Shown: one piece after another, positions 53,700-63,257 of the stretch
How positions within the stretch are numbered: position 1 is the stretch's first letter
How the letters are laid out: each line of letters begins with the position of its first letter
NCBI GenBank assembly: GCA_002798275.1
Contig: NWQR01000003.1
Location: forward strand, 169,123 to 233,122
From: Lysobacteraceae bacterium NML08-0793
Lineage (GTDB): Bacteria; Pseudomonadota; Gammaproteobacteria; Xanthomonadales; Xanthomonadaceae
Length of the DNA stretch: 64,000 bases
Direction: 5' to 3'
Notes under the pieces: generated by a model
Seen by the model: the letters and a program-made list of their open reading frames with translations, nothing else
Database searches by the model: none
What the model was told of the DNA's origin: nothing
Program-made: the position numbers and the translations under genes

Positions 53700-54518
53700 A
53701 TGCGTATATTGAGTTTCAACGCCAACGGCCTGCGTTCGGCGGCCAAAAAAGGCTTTTTCGAGTGGTTCGCCGCACAGGACATTGATGTGTTGTGCGTGCA
53801 GGAAACCAAGGCGCAAACCCCGCAACTGCAAGTCCCGGAGCTATTGCCGGCGGGCTATCACGCGCATTTTCGGGATTCCACGGTGAAAAAAGGCTATAGC
53901 GGCGTGGCCATTTACAGCCGTCGCCAGCCCGATGAAGTCATTACTGCCCTTGGCCGCGAGGATTTCGACGAAGAAGGCCGCTATATCGAAGCACGTTTTG
54001 GCAATTTGAGCGTGGTGTCGTTCTACATCCCGTCCGGCAGCTCCGGCGAAGTGCGCCAGGCGGTGAAAGAGGATGTGATGCGCTGGCTGGCGCCGATTCT
54101 GGCGCAGTGGTTAAAGAGTGGCCGCGAATATGTCCTTTGCGGCGACTGGAATATCGTCCGCGCGCGCAATGACATCAAGAACTGGACCGGCAACCAGAAA
54201 AACTCCGGCTGTCTGCCGCACGAGCGCGCTTGGCTGTCCGGGCTGATTGACGATGATTGCCATGATGGCCTGGCTAGGCCATGTCCGGGGGGCTGGAAGG
54301 ATTCCTTCCGGGTGCTCAAGCCCGACGTGGCCGAATACACCTGGTGGAGCCAACGCGGCCAGGCGCGCGCCAACAATGTCGGCTGGCGCATCGACTACCA
54401 ATTGGTCACGCCGCGCCTTGCCGGGCATATCCGCGAAGTGGCGGTTTTCCCAGAACCGAAGTTCTCCGACCACGCCCCGTATCTAGTGGACTATGACTGG
54501 CCGGAGTGGCAGGCATGA
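53700..54518 (+). CDS. xth: Exodeoxyribonuclease III / AP endonuclease
   Basis: Mg-dependent DNA repair nuclease of the ExoIII family. The 272-residue protein has Asn7 in SFNANGLRSA, Glu35 in VLCVQETKAQ, the YSGVAIYSR and YIPSGSSGE segments, CGDWNIV (catalytic Asp/Asn) and the final SDHAPYLVDYD with the catalytic Asp-His pair. The ATG at 53700 is fixed by the family consensus MRILSFNANG. Its stop overlaps the ampG start by four bases. Confidence 0.95.
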   Translation: MRILSFNANGLRSAAKKGFFEWFAAQDIDVLCVQETKAQTPQLQVPELLPAGYHAHFRDSTVKKGYSGVAIYSRRQPDEVITALGREDFDEEGRYIEARFGNLSVVSFYIPSGSSGEVRQAVKEDVMRWLAPILAQWLKSGREYVLCGDWNIVRARNDIKNWTGNQKNSGCLPHERAWLSGLIDDDCHDGLARPCPGGWKDSFRVLKPDVAEYTWWSQRGQARANNVGWRIDYQLVTPRLAGHIREVAVFPEPKFSDHAPYLVDYDWPEWQA

Positions 54519-55804
54519 GTGCGGACAAGCAGAAAATGAGTGTCTGGCGGGCGTTTTCCGCGCCTTCGGCCTGGACGATGTTCTTCTTCGGCTTTGCCTC
54601 CGGCCTGCCGTTCCTGCTGGTCGCCGGGACACTGGCCTACTGGCTGAAAGAAAACAATCTGAAACTGGATGACATCACCCTGATTGCCAGTGCCGGGCTT
54701 GCCTATACGCTGAAGTTTCTCTGGGCGCCGCTGGTCGATCAATGGCGCTTGCCACTCTTGGGGCGGTTGGGGCTCCGGCGTGGCTGGATGCTGCTGTCGC
54801 AAATCATCATCATCGCCGGGCTGATCGGCATGGCGCTGCTGACCCCGGACAATCTTGCCCCGTTCATCCGGGTAACGGTGCTGGTGGCTTTTGCCGGTGC
54901 CACGCTGGACATCGCCGTGGATGCGTATCGAGTGGAAATTGCCCCGCAAGAGGCACAAGGGGCGCTAGTGGCGACCTATTCGCTGGGCTATCGCATCGCC
55001 CTGATTCTGACCGGCGCAATCGCTTTGGTGCTGGCCGACTATATGGCCTGGTCACAGGTCTATATGGTGATGGCAGTGGCGATGTTGATTCCGCTCTTGG
55101 CACTGCTTCTGGCAGCCGAGCCTGCCGTCCTGCGCACCCAGCATGAAACCTGGGGACAGCGCATCAAGCAGGGGCTGATCGAGCCGTTTACCGACTTCTT
55201 CCAGCGTTTTGGCAGCACGCTTGCCATCATCCTGCTGCTGTTCATCCTGCTTGCCAAGGTTTCCGACCAGTCGCTTGGCGGCAGCATCATGGCGCCGTTC
55301 TATCTGGATCAGGGCTACAGCAAAACGCAGATTGCCGCGATTACCAAGGTATACGGCATCTGGGTGGGCATGGCCGGGGTGTTTCTCGGCGGCATCGCCG
55401 TGGCGCGTTGGGGCGTGCGCTGGCCGTTGCTGGCCGGGGTGGCGCTGGGCGCGATCAGCAACCTGCTGTATGTCTGGCTGGTCGGTGCCAATGGCGATTT
55501 GCAAAAGCTCACCATCGTGATTTCCGGCGAAAATCTGGCGCAGGGCTTCCAGGGCACCACGCTGGTGGCGTTTTTGTCATCGCTGATTAATCAGCGTTTC
55601 ACCGCCACCCAGTACGCGCTGTTTTCTTCGCTCACCATGTTGCCCGGCAAGCTGCTGACAGCCGCATCCGGTGCCATCGTGCTGAAAATCGGCTATGGCA
55701 GTTATTTCTGGATGACCGCCCTGATATCGCTACCGGCCATCTTGTTGTTCTTCGTGTTGATGCCGGAACTGGACAAGCGTGCGTCGGCAGCGGATAGCGC
55801 TTGA
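54515..55804 (+). CDS. ampG: Muropeptide permease AmpG (MFS)
   Basis: Inner-membrane importer of GlcNAc-anhydroMurNAc peptides for cell-wall recycling. The 429-residue protein has about twelve hydrophobic helices and the AmpG/acetyl-CoA transporter-like motifs FGFASGLPFLLVAGTLAYWL, YTLKFLWAPLVDQ, DIAVDAYRVE and QYALFSSLTMLPGK. The ATG overlaps the xth stop (ATGA), so the pair is co-transcribed. A bidirectional terminator follows at 55859-55884. Confidence 0.91.
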   Translation: MSADKQKMSVWRAFSAPSAWTMFFFGFASGLPFLLVAGTLAYWLKENNLKLDDITLIASAGLAYTLKFLWAPLVDQWRLPLLGRLGLRRGWMLLSQIIIIAGLIGMALLTPDNLAPFIRVTVLVAFAGATLDIAVDAYRVEIAPQEAQGALVATYSLGYRIALILTGAIALVLADYMAWSQVYMVMAVAMLIPLLALLLAAEPAVLRTQHETWGQRIKQGLIEPFTDFFQRFGSTLAIILLLFILLAKVSDQSLGGSIMAPFYLDQGYSKTQIAAITKVYGIWVGMAGVFLGGIAVARWGVRWPLLAGVALGAISNLLYVWLVGANGDLQKLTIVISGENLAQGFQGTTLVAFLSSLINQRFTATQYALFSSLTMLPGKLLTAASGAIVLKIGYGSYFWMTALISLPAILLFFVLMPELDKRASAADSA

Positions 55805-55858
55805 GGCGCGCACCTGCCCGGCAGGCCAAGCGCAAGCCGGGCTCTGGCCCCAAAACGA

Positions 55859-55884
55859 CAACGCCGGCATGATGCCGGCGTTTT
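55859..55884. terminator. Bidirectional terminator between ampG and mepM
   Basis: ACGCCGGCA (55861-55869) pairs with TGCCGGCGT (55873-55881), loop of three, followed by TTTT on the plus side and a T-rich run on the minus side. It serves the two convergent genes. Confidence 0.82.
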
Positions 55885-55902
55885 GCTACAAGTGGCGCTG
55901 AA

Positions 55903-57339
55903 TCAGCCGCGGTTGTTGCTGGCTGTGGCCGGTTTGCTGTCGGCCACCAGGGTTTCTTCTTCGCCCTGGAACACGATGTTTTCCACTTCGCGGATTTTGC
56001 CAAGCGCACGACGGGTTTCATCCTTGAAGGCCGTCAAGTCGGCTCCGGAAAGCGGCGCCGGTGGCGGCAGGGTCATGTTCAGCGGATTGACGTGCGTGCC
56101 GTTGATGCGGAACTCATAGTGCAGATGCGGGCCGGTGGACATGCCGGTACTGCCGACATAGCCAATCACCGTGCCTTGGCTGATTTGTTGTCCGGGACGG
56201 ATATTGGCAAAGCGCGACATATGCGCATACAGCGTGGTTCTGCCCTGGCCGTGGTCAAGCTCCACGGTCTTGCCATAGCCGCCCTGCCAGCCGACCGATT
56301 TCACCCGGGCATCGCCGGCGGCCATGATCGGCGTACCGGTGGCAGCGGCGTAATCCACGCCCTTGTGCATGCGCATGGCGCCCAGAATCGGATGACGGCG
56401 CCCACCAAAGCCCGAAGTCAGACGGGCATAGGGAATGGGCATGCGGATGAAGGCACGCTCCAGTGAACGGCCATCGGCGGTGTAATAGCTGCGGCGACCA
56501 TTGCGCTCGAACAAGAAGCCGCTGTGCAGCTTCTCGCCAGTGGTGATGGTGGCAGCCAGCACCGGCCCGGTATTGACCAGCTTGCCGTCTTTCCAGGTTT
56601 GATCGACCACCACGCTGAAGCGGTCATTCGGCTCCAGATCGGAACGGAAGTCAACATCGTATTTGAAGATGTCGTCGGTCAGTTCCTTGAGGTTTTGCTG
56701 GGTCAGTCCAGCCTTGCGTGCCGAAGTGAACAGCGAATTGCCCACCTTGCCGGTCAGCACCACGGTACGCACATCCACCTGCTGCTGTATCGGCGTCTCG
56801 GTGATGCGCTCGCCGGTGAGATCCAGCTCGACCTTCTGCCCCAGCCGGGTATAGCGGAAACCGCGCAGGGCACCGCCCGGCGGCAAATCGAAAGCCAACT
56901 CCGCGCCAGGACGCAGGCGACGCATTTCCATCGCAAGTCCCGGATATTTCAGCAGCCGGGCAAGATCGGCCTGCGGGATTTCCAGTTGCTCGAAAATCTG
57001 GCTGGCGGTTTCACCCGGACGCACATTGATGACTTGCCAGCTATCGCCTTTTTCGGTGGAAGTTGGCGCATTGCGCTTGGCGTGCAGATTCGGCAACGGC
57101 AGCGCCAGCGAAGCTCGCGGCGCATCACCCGGCAAGGTCAGCGCCTGATCCAGCCCCGGCACCAGCGCGGCCAGAAGCCCGGCGATGCTGGCCGCAAGGC
57201 CGGCATGTGCCCATTGGCGACGCGACCAACGGCCATTGAAGCCCTCGGGAATACGGTTGGCGACATAGCGCCTTAGCCCTTCGGCGCGCAAAGCGCGACG
57301 TTGTTTCTTGCGGGTGGCATCGGGACTGGAAGCAGTCAT
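55903..57339 (-). CDS. mepM: Murein DD-endopeptidase MepM-like (M23 family)
   Basis: Zinc metallopeptidase that cleaves peptide cross-links to allow wall growth. The 478-residue protein has an N-terminal transmembrane anchor (about 45-62), a LysM/OapA-type region beginning WQVINVRPGETASQIFEQLEIP (101-122), and a C-terminal M23 domain. Zinc ligands are His325 and Asp329 in MHKGVDY and His407 in HLHYEF, with His405 as catalytic base. It is divergent from tyrS across about 160 bases, a common arrangement in gammaproteobacteria (anmK usually nearby is not seen here). Confidence 0.92.
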   Translation of the reverse strand: MTASSPDATRKKQRRALRAEGLRRYVANRIPEGFNGRWSRRQWAHAGLAASIAGLLAALVPGLDQALTLPGDAPRASLALPLPNLHAKRNAPTSTEKGDSWQVINVRPGETASQIFEQLEIPQADLARLLKYPGLAMEMRRLRPGAELAFDLPPGGALRGFRYTRLGQKVELDLTGERITETPIQQQVDVRTVVLTGKVGNSLFTSARKAGLTQQNLKELTDDIFKYDVDFRSDLEPNDRFSVVVDQTWKDGKLVNTGPVLAATITTGEKLHSGFLFERNGRRSYYTADGRSLERAFIRMPIPYARLTSGFGGRRHPILGAMRMHKGVDYAAATGTPIMAAGDARVKSVGWQGGYGKTVELDHGQGRTTLYAHMSRFANIRPGQQISQGTVIGYVGSTGMSTGPHLHYEFRINGTHVNPLNMTLPPPAPLSGADLTAFKDETRRALGKIREVENIVFQGEEETLVADSKPATASNNRG

Positions 57340-57502
57340 TCAGCGGTCTCCACGCAGTGCGATGAAAAAATCAGCGCGCTACCATAGACAGGTTGAATCG
57401 CTGCGTCAACTCATTGATCTGTTTGAATATTTTGTAAACCTGCGCATTTAACGGAAGATTTACGCCGTTATCATGCTCCCATTCCCTATTCAGGAAACAC
57501 CC

Positions 57503-58720
57503 GTGTCCAAGCCCGATATCGCCCAAACCCTCGACCTTATCGCCCGTGGCAGCGATGAACTGCTCAAGCGCGAAGAATTGGAAGCACGCCTTGCAGAAGG
57601 CCGCCCGCTGCGCATCAAGGCCGGCTTTGACCCGACCGCCCCAGACCTGCACCTGGGACATACCGTATTGCTCAACAAACTGCGCCAGTTTCAAAACCTG
57701 GGGCATCAGGTGATTTTTCTGATTGGCGACTTCACCGGCATGATTGGCGACCCTTCGGGCAAGAACGCAACCCGCAAACCGCTTTCGCGCGAGGACGTAC
57801 TGGCCAATGCCCGTACCTATGAAGAACAGGTATTCAAGGTGCTCGACCGCGACAAGACCGAAGTGCGCTTCAACAGCGAATGGTTCGGCCAGATGAGCGC
57901 CGCCGACATGATCCGTCTGGCCGGGCAACACACCGTAGCGCGGATGTTGGAGCGCGACGATTTTGCCAAACGCTATGCCGCCCAGCAGCCGATCGCCATC
58001 CACGAGTTTCTCTACCCGCTGGTGCAGGGTTACGACTCGGTGGCGTTGAAGGCCGATGTTGAACTGGGCGGCACCGACCAGAAATTCAATCTGCTGATGG
58101 GGCGCGGCCTTCAGGAAGGCAGCGGCCAAAAGCCGCAAATCGTCCTGACCATGCCGCTGCTGGTCGGGCTTGATGGCGTCAACAAGATGAGCAAATCGCT
58201 GGGCAATTACATTGGCGTAACCGAGCCTGCCATTGATATCGTCAACAAGACCATGAAAATTGGCGATGCGCTGATGTGGGACTGGATTGAGCTGCTCAGC
58301 TTCGAGATTGGTATCGAAGAAGCCAAGCAACTAAAGGCCGATGTCGCCGCCGGCCGCCTCAACCCGCGCGATGTCAAGCTGCGCCTAGCGCGCGAGCTGG
58401 CCACGCGCTTCCACGATGCCGAGGCCGCCGAAACCGCCATCGCCGGCTGGCATGCCGCCGTGACTGGCCAGGGCGATGTCTCGCAACTGCCATTGCAGCA
58501 AGTGGCCGTTCCGGCCGAAGGGCTGCGCATCAATGCGTTGCTGGTCGCCGCCGGCATCATGCCCAGCAACAGCGAGGCCAACCGCAAGCTGAAAGAACGC
58601 GCAGTAAAAGTGGATGGCGAAGTGTTTGAAGATGCCAGCCGCCTGTTCACCCCCGGCTTTGAAGGCATGCTGCAAGTTGGCAAACGCAATTTTGCACGGG
58701 TAAAACTGGTGGCGGCTTGA
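57503..58720 (+). CDS. tyrS: Tyrosyl-tRNA synthetase
   Basis: Class I aminoacyl-tRNA synthetase. It has the HIGH-type motif PDLHLGHT (48-55), [15 protein letters not shown] and the KMSKS loop NKMSKSLGN, and a C-terminal S4-like RNA-binding region ([23 protein letters not shown]). GTG 57503 is preferred because AGGAAA sits eight bases before it and the product begins [13 protein letters not shown]; an ATG at 57473 would add ten residues without a close ribosome-binding site. The short spacing between HIGH and the N-terminus fits the TyrRS-Z branch. Confidence 0.95.
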   Translation: MSKPDIAQTLDLIARGSDELLKREELEARLAEGRPLRIKAGFDPTAPDLHLGHTVLLNKLRQFQNLGHQVIFLIGDFTGMIGDPSGKNATRKPLSREDVLANARTYEEQVFKVLDRDKTEVRFNSEWFGQMSAADMIRLAGQHTVARMLERDDFAKRYAAQQPIAIHEFLYPLVQGYDSVALKADVELGGTDQKFNLLMGRGLQEGSGQKPQIVLTMPLLVGLDGVNKMSKSLGNYIGVTEPAIDIVNKTMKIGDALMWDWIELLSFEIGIEEAKQLKADVAAGRLNPRDVKLRLARELATRFHDAEAAETAIAGWHAAVTGQGDVSQLPLQQVAVPAEGLRINALLVAAGIMPSNSEANRKLKERAVKVDGEVFEDASRLFTPGFEGMLQVGKRNFARVKLVAA

Positions 58721-58855
58721 AGCCTTGCGGAAAACGCCCGACGGTGGTCGCAAGGCAAGATACCCGGCCTTTGGCAGCATTTTTGCCAGCATCCGCTGCA
58801 AGTGCTGCTGCCGATATTGGCCATCGCGCTGGTGTTGACGCTGACGCGGTGGTGA
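58721..58855 (+). other. 45-codon open frame after tyrS, possible 3' remnant of a membrane protein gene
   Basis: Directly after the tyrS stop, and in the same frame, 44 sense codons run to a TGA at 58855. They encode a basic segment and then a hydrophobic helix (HPLQVLLPILAIALVLTLTRW). No ATG is present in this frame. It could be a decayed gene end or chance; the composition looks more protein-like than the other frames here. Confidence 0.25.
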
Positions 58856-58905
58856 CAATGGGTATCCGGCAATAACGCTGAAAGTTCGCCCGCCATGCGC
58901 TTTGA

Positions 58906-58948
58906 GACTTGATAAAATTAAGACCCAACAAGTCAGACCTATCAAGTC
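58906..58948. promoter_or_regulatory. Inverted repeat upstream of the Phd/VapC module (candidate autoregulatory operator)
   Basis: GACTTGATA (58906-58914) and TATCAAGTC (58940-58948) are a perfect 9+9 inverted repeat with a 25-base spacer. A third CAAGTC half-site lies between them (58929-58934). TAAAAT at 58913-58918 could be the -10 box. The repeat ends 15 bases before the antitoxin ATG. Confidence 0.62.
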
Positions 58949-58963
58949 TTTTGGAGTGAACCC

Positions 58964-59224
58964 ATGCAGACATGGCAAATGCAAGCCGCCAAAGCGCGCT
59001 TCTCGGAATTGGTGAAACACGCCGCCCAGGAGGGCCCGCAGGACATCACCCTGCACGGCAAATCCGTGGCCGTGGTGCTCTCGCGCGAACTGTTCGACCG
59101 CCTCTCGGGTGGCGAGCAATCGCTGGTGGACTTCATGCGCGCTTCGCCGCTGGCCGGGCACGAGGAGATCGACTTCGAGCGTGACCGGGGCCCTGGCAGC
59201 GGGCCGCGTGAGGTGTCGTTTTGA
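58964..59224 (+). CDS. Phd/YefM-family antitoxin
   Basis: An 86-residue antitoxin. MQTWQMQAAKARFSELVKHAAQEGPQDITLHGKSVAVVLSRELFDRL is a complete Phd/YefM DNA-binding fold, and the C-terminal tail (DFMRASPLAGHEEIDFERDRG...) is the likely toxin-neutralising segment. It would repress its own promoter with the toxin as co-repressor. The ATG follows TTTTGGAGTG. Its TGA stop overlaps the TTG start of the toxin. Confidence 0.92.
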   Translation: MQTWQMQAAKARFSELVKHAAQEGPQDITLHGKSVAVVLSRELFDRLSGGEQSLVDFMRASPLAGHEEIDFERDRGPGSGPREVSF

Positions 59225-59634
59225 GCTACCTGATCGACACCAATGTCCTGTCCGAGCTGCGTAAGCGCGAGGCCAATGCCAATCTGGTGGCGTGGATGCA
59301 GGCTCGCCCACGCGAATCGCTGTACCTGTCGGTGCTGAGCCTGGGCGAAATCCGCAAGGGCATCGAAGGCGTAGCCGACGCGGCCTTTCGGCAAACACTG
59401 ACGGACTGGCTGGAAGTGGATCTGCCCAAATACTTTCTGGGCCGCGTGCTGGGGGTAGATGCGCAGGTTGCCGACCGCTGGGGTCGCTTGCAGGCCAGCG
59501 CAGGCCGCACGCTGCCGGTGGTGGATGCCATGCTGGCCGCCACCGCCTTGCAGCACGACCTGACCTTGGTCACACGCAACGTCAAAGACTTTGAAGGCTT
59601 GGGCGTTACGCTAGTCAACCCGTGGCTGGACTGA
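59221..59634 (+). CDS. VapC-type PIN-domain toxin (ribonuclease)
   Basis: A 137-residue PIN-domain protein. SYLIDTNVLSEL carries the first acidic residue (Asp6), SLGEIRKGIE the conserved Glu, VVDAMLAATAL the third acidic site and LVTRNVKDFEGLGV the final Asp/Asn region; all are intact, so it should be an active Mg-dependent RNase. The start is a TTG overlapping the antitoxin stop (TTGA), which keeps toxin output below antitoxin output. Pairing a Phd-type antitoxin with a PIN toxin is a known combination. Confidence 0.92.
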   Translation: MSYLIDTNVLSELRKREANANLVAWMQARPRESLYLSVLSLGEIRKGIEGVADAAFRQTLTDWLEVDLPKYFLGRVLGVDAQVADRWGRLQASAGRTLPVVDAMLAATALQHDLTLVTRNVKDFEGLGVTLVNPWLD

Positions 59635-59669
59635 AGCCCAGCCACGCAGTAGCGCCATCCCTGTGATGC

Positions 59670-62447
59670 CTATTTGGCCTTCTCGCCCGCCTTGGCAAAG
59701 TCGCCGGCGACGTTCACGCTCAAGTTTTCCGGCCGGATGTGGCGGGCGATGGCTGCATTCACCTCGGCCACGGTCAGGGCACGCAGGCGCGCTTCAAACG
59801 CCAGCCGGTCGAGCATCTGCCGCCCTAGGTACTGGTCGTAGTTGAGCAGGGCGGAGATATTGCCGTCGCTGGCGCGTGCCTGCTGGCGCTGGGTCAGGAT
59901 GCTGCTGACGGTATCGGCCAGTTCTTCGGCGCTGATGCCTTCACGCACAAAGCGTTCAAGCTCTTCGCGCACGGCGCGCTCCAGTGCCGGGATATTTTCC
60001 GGGGCAGCAATGCCGCGTATCGAGAAGCTGCCGGCATCATCCTGGCCAGAACGGCTGGCATCGGCAGCCAGGCCGCTACCGATGCTGTAACTCAAGCCGT
60101 CGCGCTGGCGCACACGGTCGGCCAGCCGCGATTTCAGCCCGCTGCCGCCAAAAATGCTGTTGGCCACCAGCAACGCCGGATAGTCGGCATGGGTATCGTT
60201 GAGTGCGATGTTCATCCGCGCGATATAGATGGCATTGGCCTTGTCTGGGGTTTCAAAACTGTGTCGCTCGGCAGCCACGGCGTGATGGCGTGTGGCAATC
60301 GGCTGATATGGCGCGCGGGTTTTCCAGCCGGTGAAAAGCTCTGCCAACAGCGGCTTGATGGTGGCCGGGTCGAAATCCCCGACGATGGCGATTTCCCCTT
60401 GGGCAGTGCCGTAGAACTGCTCATGGAAGGCACGCAGCTCGGCAAGTTTCAGCGCCTGCAATCGGGCAATTCCCTCATCCAGCGGCACATGCGCCAGCGG
60501 GTGTCCCTGCGGCCAAGGATCAAAGCGTGCCGCCATTGCCTCACCGGCGATAGTGCCCGGCTCCTTGCGCGAGGCTTCCGCGCCGGTGATCGCTTGCAGG
60601 CGCAGTTGCTCAAACTCCGCCTCCGGCAGTGCCGGGTTTTTCAGAATGTCGGCCGCCAAGGCAAGGGCTTCGGCCAACGTGTCGCGGCGCGCCAGCAGGC
60701 CAATACTGGCGCTTTGCAGGCCGCCGCTGACATTGGCGCTGGTTTTCAGCGCCTCAAAACGCTGGTCTATTTCTTCGCGGCCAAGGCGCTGACTACCGCG
60801 CATCAGCATGCCGCCCAACATGCCGGACACGCTGGCGGCATTCGGAAAGTTTTGCAGGCTGTTGGCGTCGCCAAAATGGAAGGTGGCATTGAATGAAACG
60901 GTTTTTCCGCGGTTTTTCTTTGCCAAAAGCGAAACGCGCAGGCCATCGCCCAGGCTGTAAATCTCGCTGCGCGCGGCGATGTTTTCAATCGAAGCATCGA
61001 AACTTTCACCCGCTTCCAGCGCCTCGCGCCCCTGATAGTTGTCCACCAAAGTGGCGACCGCGGGCGCGGCGGTAATTTCCGCACGCTGCGGGTTTTCGGT
61101 GGGGATAAAGCGCGCCAGCGTGCGGTTGGCGGGAATCAGATATTGCTGCGCCACGCGGTTGACATCGGCGGCGCTGACTTTTTCCATCGCATCGCGCAAC
61201 ACGAAATACAGCCGCCAGTCCCCGGCAGCAACGTATTCGCTCATCGCAAGGCCAATTTGATTGACGTTGTTGAACGACTGCTCATAGCTGTTGGCGATGC
61301 GCTGCTTGGCGGCGGCTACTTCTTCATCCGTTACCGGGATGGCGGATATGTGCTCGGCCTGCCGCAAAAGCTCGGCTTCGGTTTGGGCCGGATCGCCGTC
61401 TTTCGCGGTGATCGCGGCAAAGGTGAACAAATCCGGCTGCTGCTGTGCACTGATGCCGCCACTTGCAAACGGCGCGATTTGCGTTTCCACCAGCGCCTTG
61501 TGCAAACGCCCACCGGGACTGTGCGAGAGCACATTGCCCAGCAACATCAATGCCGGCATGTCCGGGTGGCTGGCCGCAGGTGTGCGATAGCCCAGCATCA
61601 GCAAACGCATGTCGCCACTACGGCGCACGGTGATTTCGCGCTCGCCATCCTGGGTGGGCTCGCGCGTCCAGTACTGCGGCAGGATACGCGCGGGGCGCTT
61701 TAGCCTGCCGAAACTGGCCTGTATCTGGCGCAGTACAAGCTGCGGATCGAAATGCCCGGCGATAATCAGCGTGGCATTGTCCGGCTGATACCAGCGACGA
61801 TAGAAGGCTTGCAGGTTTTCAATCGGCACATTTTCGACATCGGCGCGATTGCCGATGGTGGAATTGCCATAGTTATGCCAGTGATAGGCCGCCGAGCGTA
61901 GCCGTTGCCCCAACACGCTACCGGGGTTGTTTTCACCGCGCTCCATCTCGTTGCGCACCACGGTCATTTCGCTATCTAGGTCTTTTTGCGCGATGAACGA
62001 ATTGACCATGCGGTCGGCTTCCAACTGCAACAGCCAACCCAGCGTATCGTCATTGGCCGGAAAACTGCCGAAGTAATTGGTGCGGTCAAGGCTGGTGGTG
62101 CCGTTGAAGCTGATGCCGCGTTTTTTCATCTCGCCGGGAATATCGGCAAAACGCGGCGTGCCCTTGAAAACCAGATGCTCCAGCAAATGCGCCATGCCGG
62201 TTTCGCCATAGCCTTCGTGCACCGAACCCACGCCATAGGTGACATTGACCGTAACCGTGGGTTTGGAGTTATCCGGAAACAGCAATACTTTCAGGCCATT
62301 GGCAAGGCGATATTCGCAAATACCTTCCACGCAGCTTTGTGCGCTGATGCCCTGCGGCAGCTGCAAGGTCGGGTTTGCCAATACCGACAGGGAAGTGCTG
62401 CCAAGCACCAAGGCGCAGGCCAGCGACAGCGAACGGATACGAGACAT
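59670..62447 (-). CDS. M16-family zinc peptidase (pitrilysin-like, exported)
   Basis: A 925-residue secreted or periplasmic metallopeptidase. Signal peptide: MSRIRSLSLACALVLGSTSLSVLA. The inverted zinc motif is HLLEH (87-91), with the downstream Glu in EMTVVRNEMERGENNPGS. Four M16 repeats follow, including GHFDPQLVLRQIQASFGRL and FGGSGLKSRLADRVRQRDGLSYSIGSG. The second half lacks the HxxEH motif, as expected for the inactive half. Its AGGGAG ribosome-binding site and that of truC lie within the 21 bases separating the divergent starts. Confidence 0.92.
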   Translation of the reverse strand: MSRIRSLSLACALVLGSTSLSVLANPTLQLPQGISAQSCVEGICEYRLANGLKVLLFPDNSKPTVTVNVTYGVGSVHEGYGETGMAHLLEHLVFKGTPRFADIPGEMKKRGISFNGTTSLDRTNYFGSFPANDDTLGWLLQLEADRMVNSFIAQKDLDSEMTVVRNEMERGENNPGSVLGQRLRSAAYHWHNYGNSTIGNRADVENVPIENLQAFYRRWYQPDNATLIIAGHFDPQLVLRQIQASFGRLKRPARILPQYWTREPTQDGEREITVRRSGDMRLLMLGYRTPAASHPDMPALMLLGNVLSHSPGGRLHKALVETQIAPFASGGISAQQQPDLFTFAAITAKDGDPAQTEAELLRQAEHISAIPVTDEEVAAAKQRIANSYEQSFNNVNQIGLAMSEYVAAGDWRLYFVLRDAMEKVSAADVNRVAQQYLIPANRTLARFIPTENPQRAEITAAPAVATLVDNYQGREALEAGESFDASIENIAARSEIYSLGDGLRVSLLAKKNRGKTVSFNATFHFGDANSLQNFPNAASVSGMLGGMLMRGSQRLGREEIDQRFEALKTSANVSGGLQSASIGLLARRDTLAEALALAADILKNPALPEAEFEQLRLQAITGAEASRKEPGTIAGEAMAARFDPWPQGHPLAHVPLDEGIARLQALKLAELRAFHEQFYGTAQGEIAIVGDFDPATIKPLLAELFTGWKTRAPYQPIATRHHAVAAERHSFETPDKANAIYIARMNIALNDTHADYPALLVANSIFGGSGLKSRLADRVRQRDGLSYSIGSGLAADASRSGQDDAGSFSIRGIAAPENIPALERAVREELERFVREGISAEELADTVSSILTQRQQARASDGNISALLNYDQYLGRQMLDRLAFEARLRALTVAEVNAAIARHIRPENLSVNVAGDFAKAGEKAK

Positions 62448-62468
62448 CGGGGGCTCCCTAGGAGGAAA

Positions 62469-63212
62469 ATGGCCGACATGATGCAGGAAAACCCGACCGA
62501 AAACCGCCCCGAACCGCTACCGCTGTTGTGGCAGGACAGCTGCCTTGCCGTGGTGGACAAACCCGCCGGGCTGATGGTGCATGACAGCGCACTGGCTCGT
62601 GGCGAGCACGACTTTGCCGCCGACCGGCTACGCGAACAATTAGGTCGCCCGGTGTTTTTGATTCACCGCCTTGACCGCGCCACTAGCGGCTGCCTGCTGC
62701 TGGCGTTCGACCGCGAAACCGCATCAAAACTGGGCAAGCAATGGATGGCGGGAGAAGTCGCCAAAAATTATCTGGCGGTGTGTCGCGGCTGGCCGAAGGA
62801 AAGCGCCTTTCGCGTCGATTACCCGCTTGATGGCGGCCCCGGAAAGCCGCAGAAAAAACCGGCCATCACCGACTTTGCCGTTTTGGCGCACAGCGAAATG
62901 CCCTGGCCCTCGCAGGGCTTTCCCAGCTCGCGCTACGCACTGCTGCGCGCAAGCCCGGTGACGGGGCGGTTCCGGCAGATTCGCCGCCATCTGAAGCATC
63001 TTTCGCATCATCTGATTGGCGATACCAGCCACGGCGATGGCCGCCACAATCGCGCCTTCCGCATGCAGGGCATCCACCGGATGTTGCTGCATGCCGAAAG
63101 CTTGGTATTTCAGCATCCGCATACCGGGCAGCAGATGCAGATAAAAACCGCACCTTCGGGCGAGTTTGCCCGGGCGCTGTCGCTGTTGGGAATAGCTGCC
63201 GACAACGTGTAA
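62469..63212 (+). CDS. truC: tRNA pseudouridine(65) synthase TruC-like (RluA family)
   Basis: A 247-residue RluA-family pseudouridine synthase. FLIHRLDRATSGCLLLAFD provides catalytic Asp69, ASPVTGRFRQIRRHLKHLSHHLIGDTSHGDGRHN is the family's second signature, and IHRMLLHAESLVFQHPHTG the third. The absence of an S4 domain and the GDTSHGDGRHN ending point to TruC (tRNA U65) rather than RluC/RluD. The ATG at 62469 follows AGGAGGAAA almost directly; longer in-frame ATGs lie inside the M16 gene. Confidence 0.9.
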   Translation: MADMMQENPTENRPEPLPLLWQDSCLAVVDKPAGLMVHDSALARGEHDFAADRLREQLGRPVFLIHRLDRATSGCLLLAFDRETASKLGKQWMAGEVAKNYLAVCRGWPKESAFRVDYPLDGGPGKPQKKPAITDFAVLAHSEMPWPSQGFPSSRYALLRASPVTGRFRQIRRHLKHLSHHLIGDTSHGDGRHNRAFRMQGIHRMLLHAESLVFQHPHTGQQMQIKTAPSGEFARALSLLGIAADNV

Positions 63213-63257
63213 TTGCTCAACACCTTAGGCTCCCCGCAAAACCCAAGTCAGGTTGCC

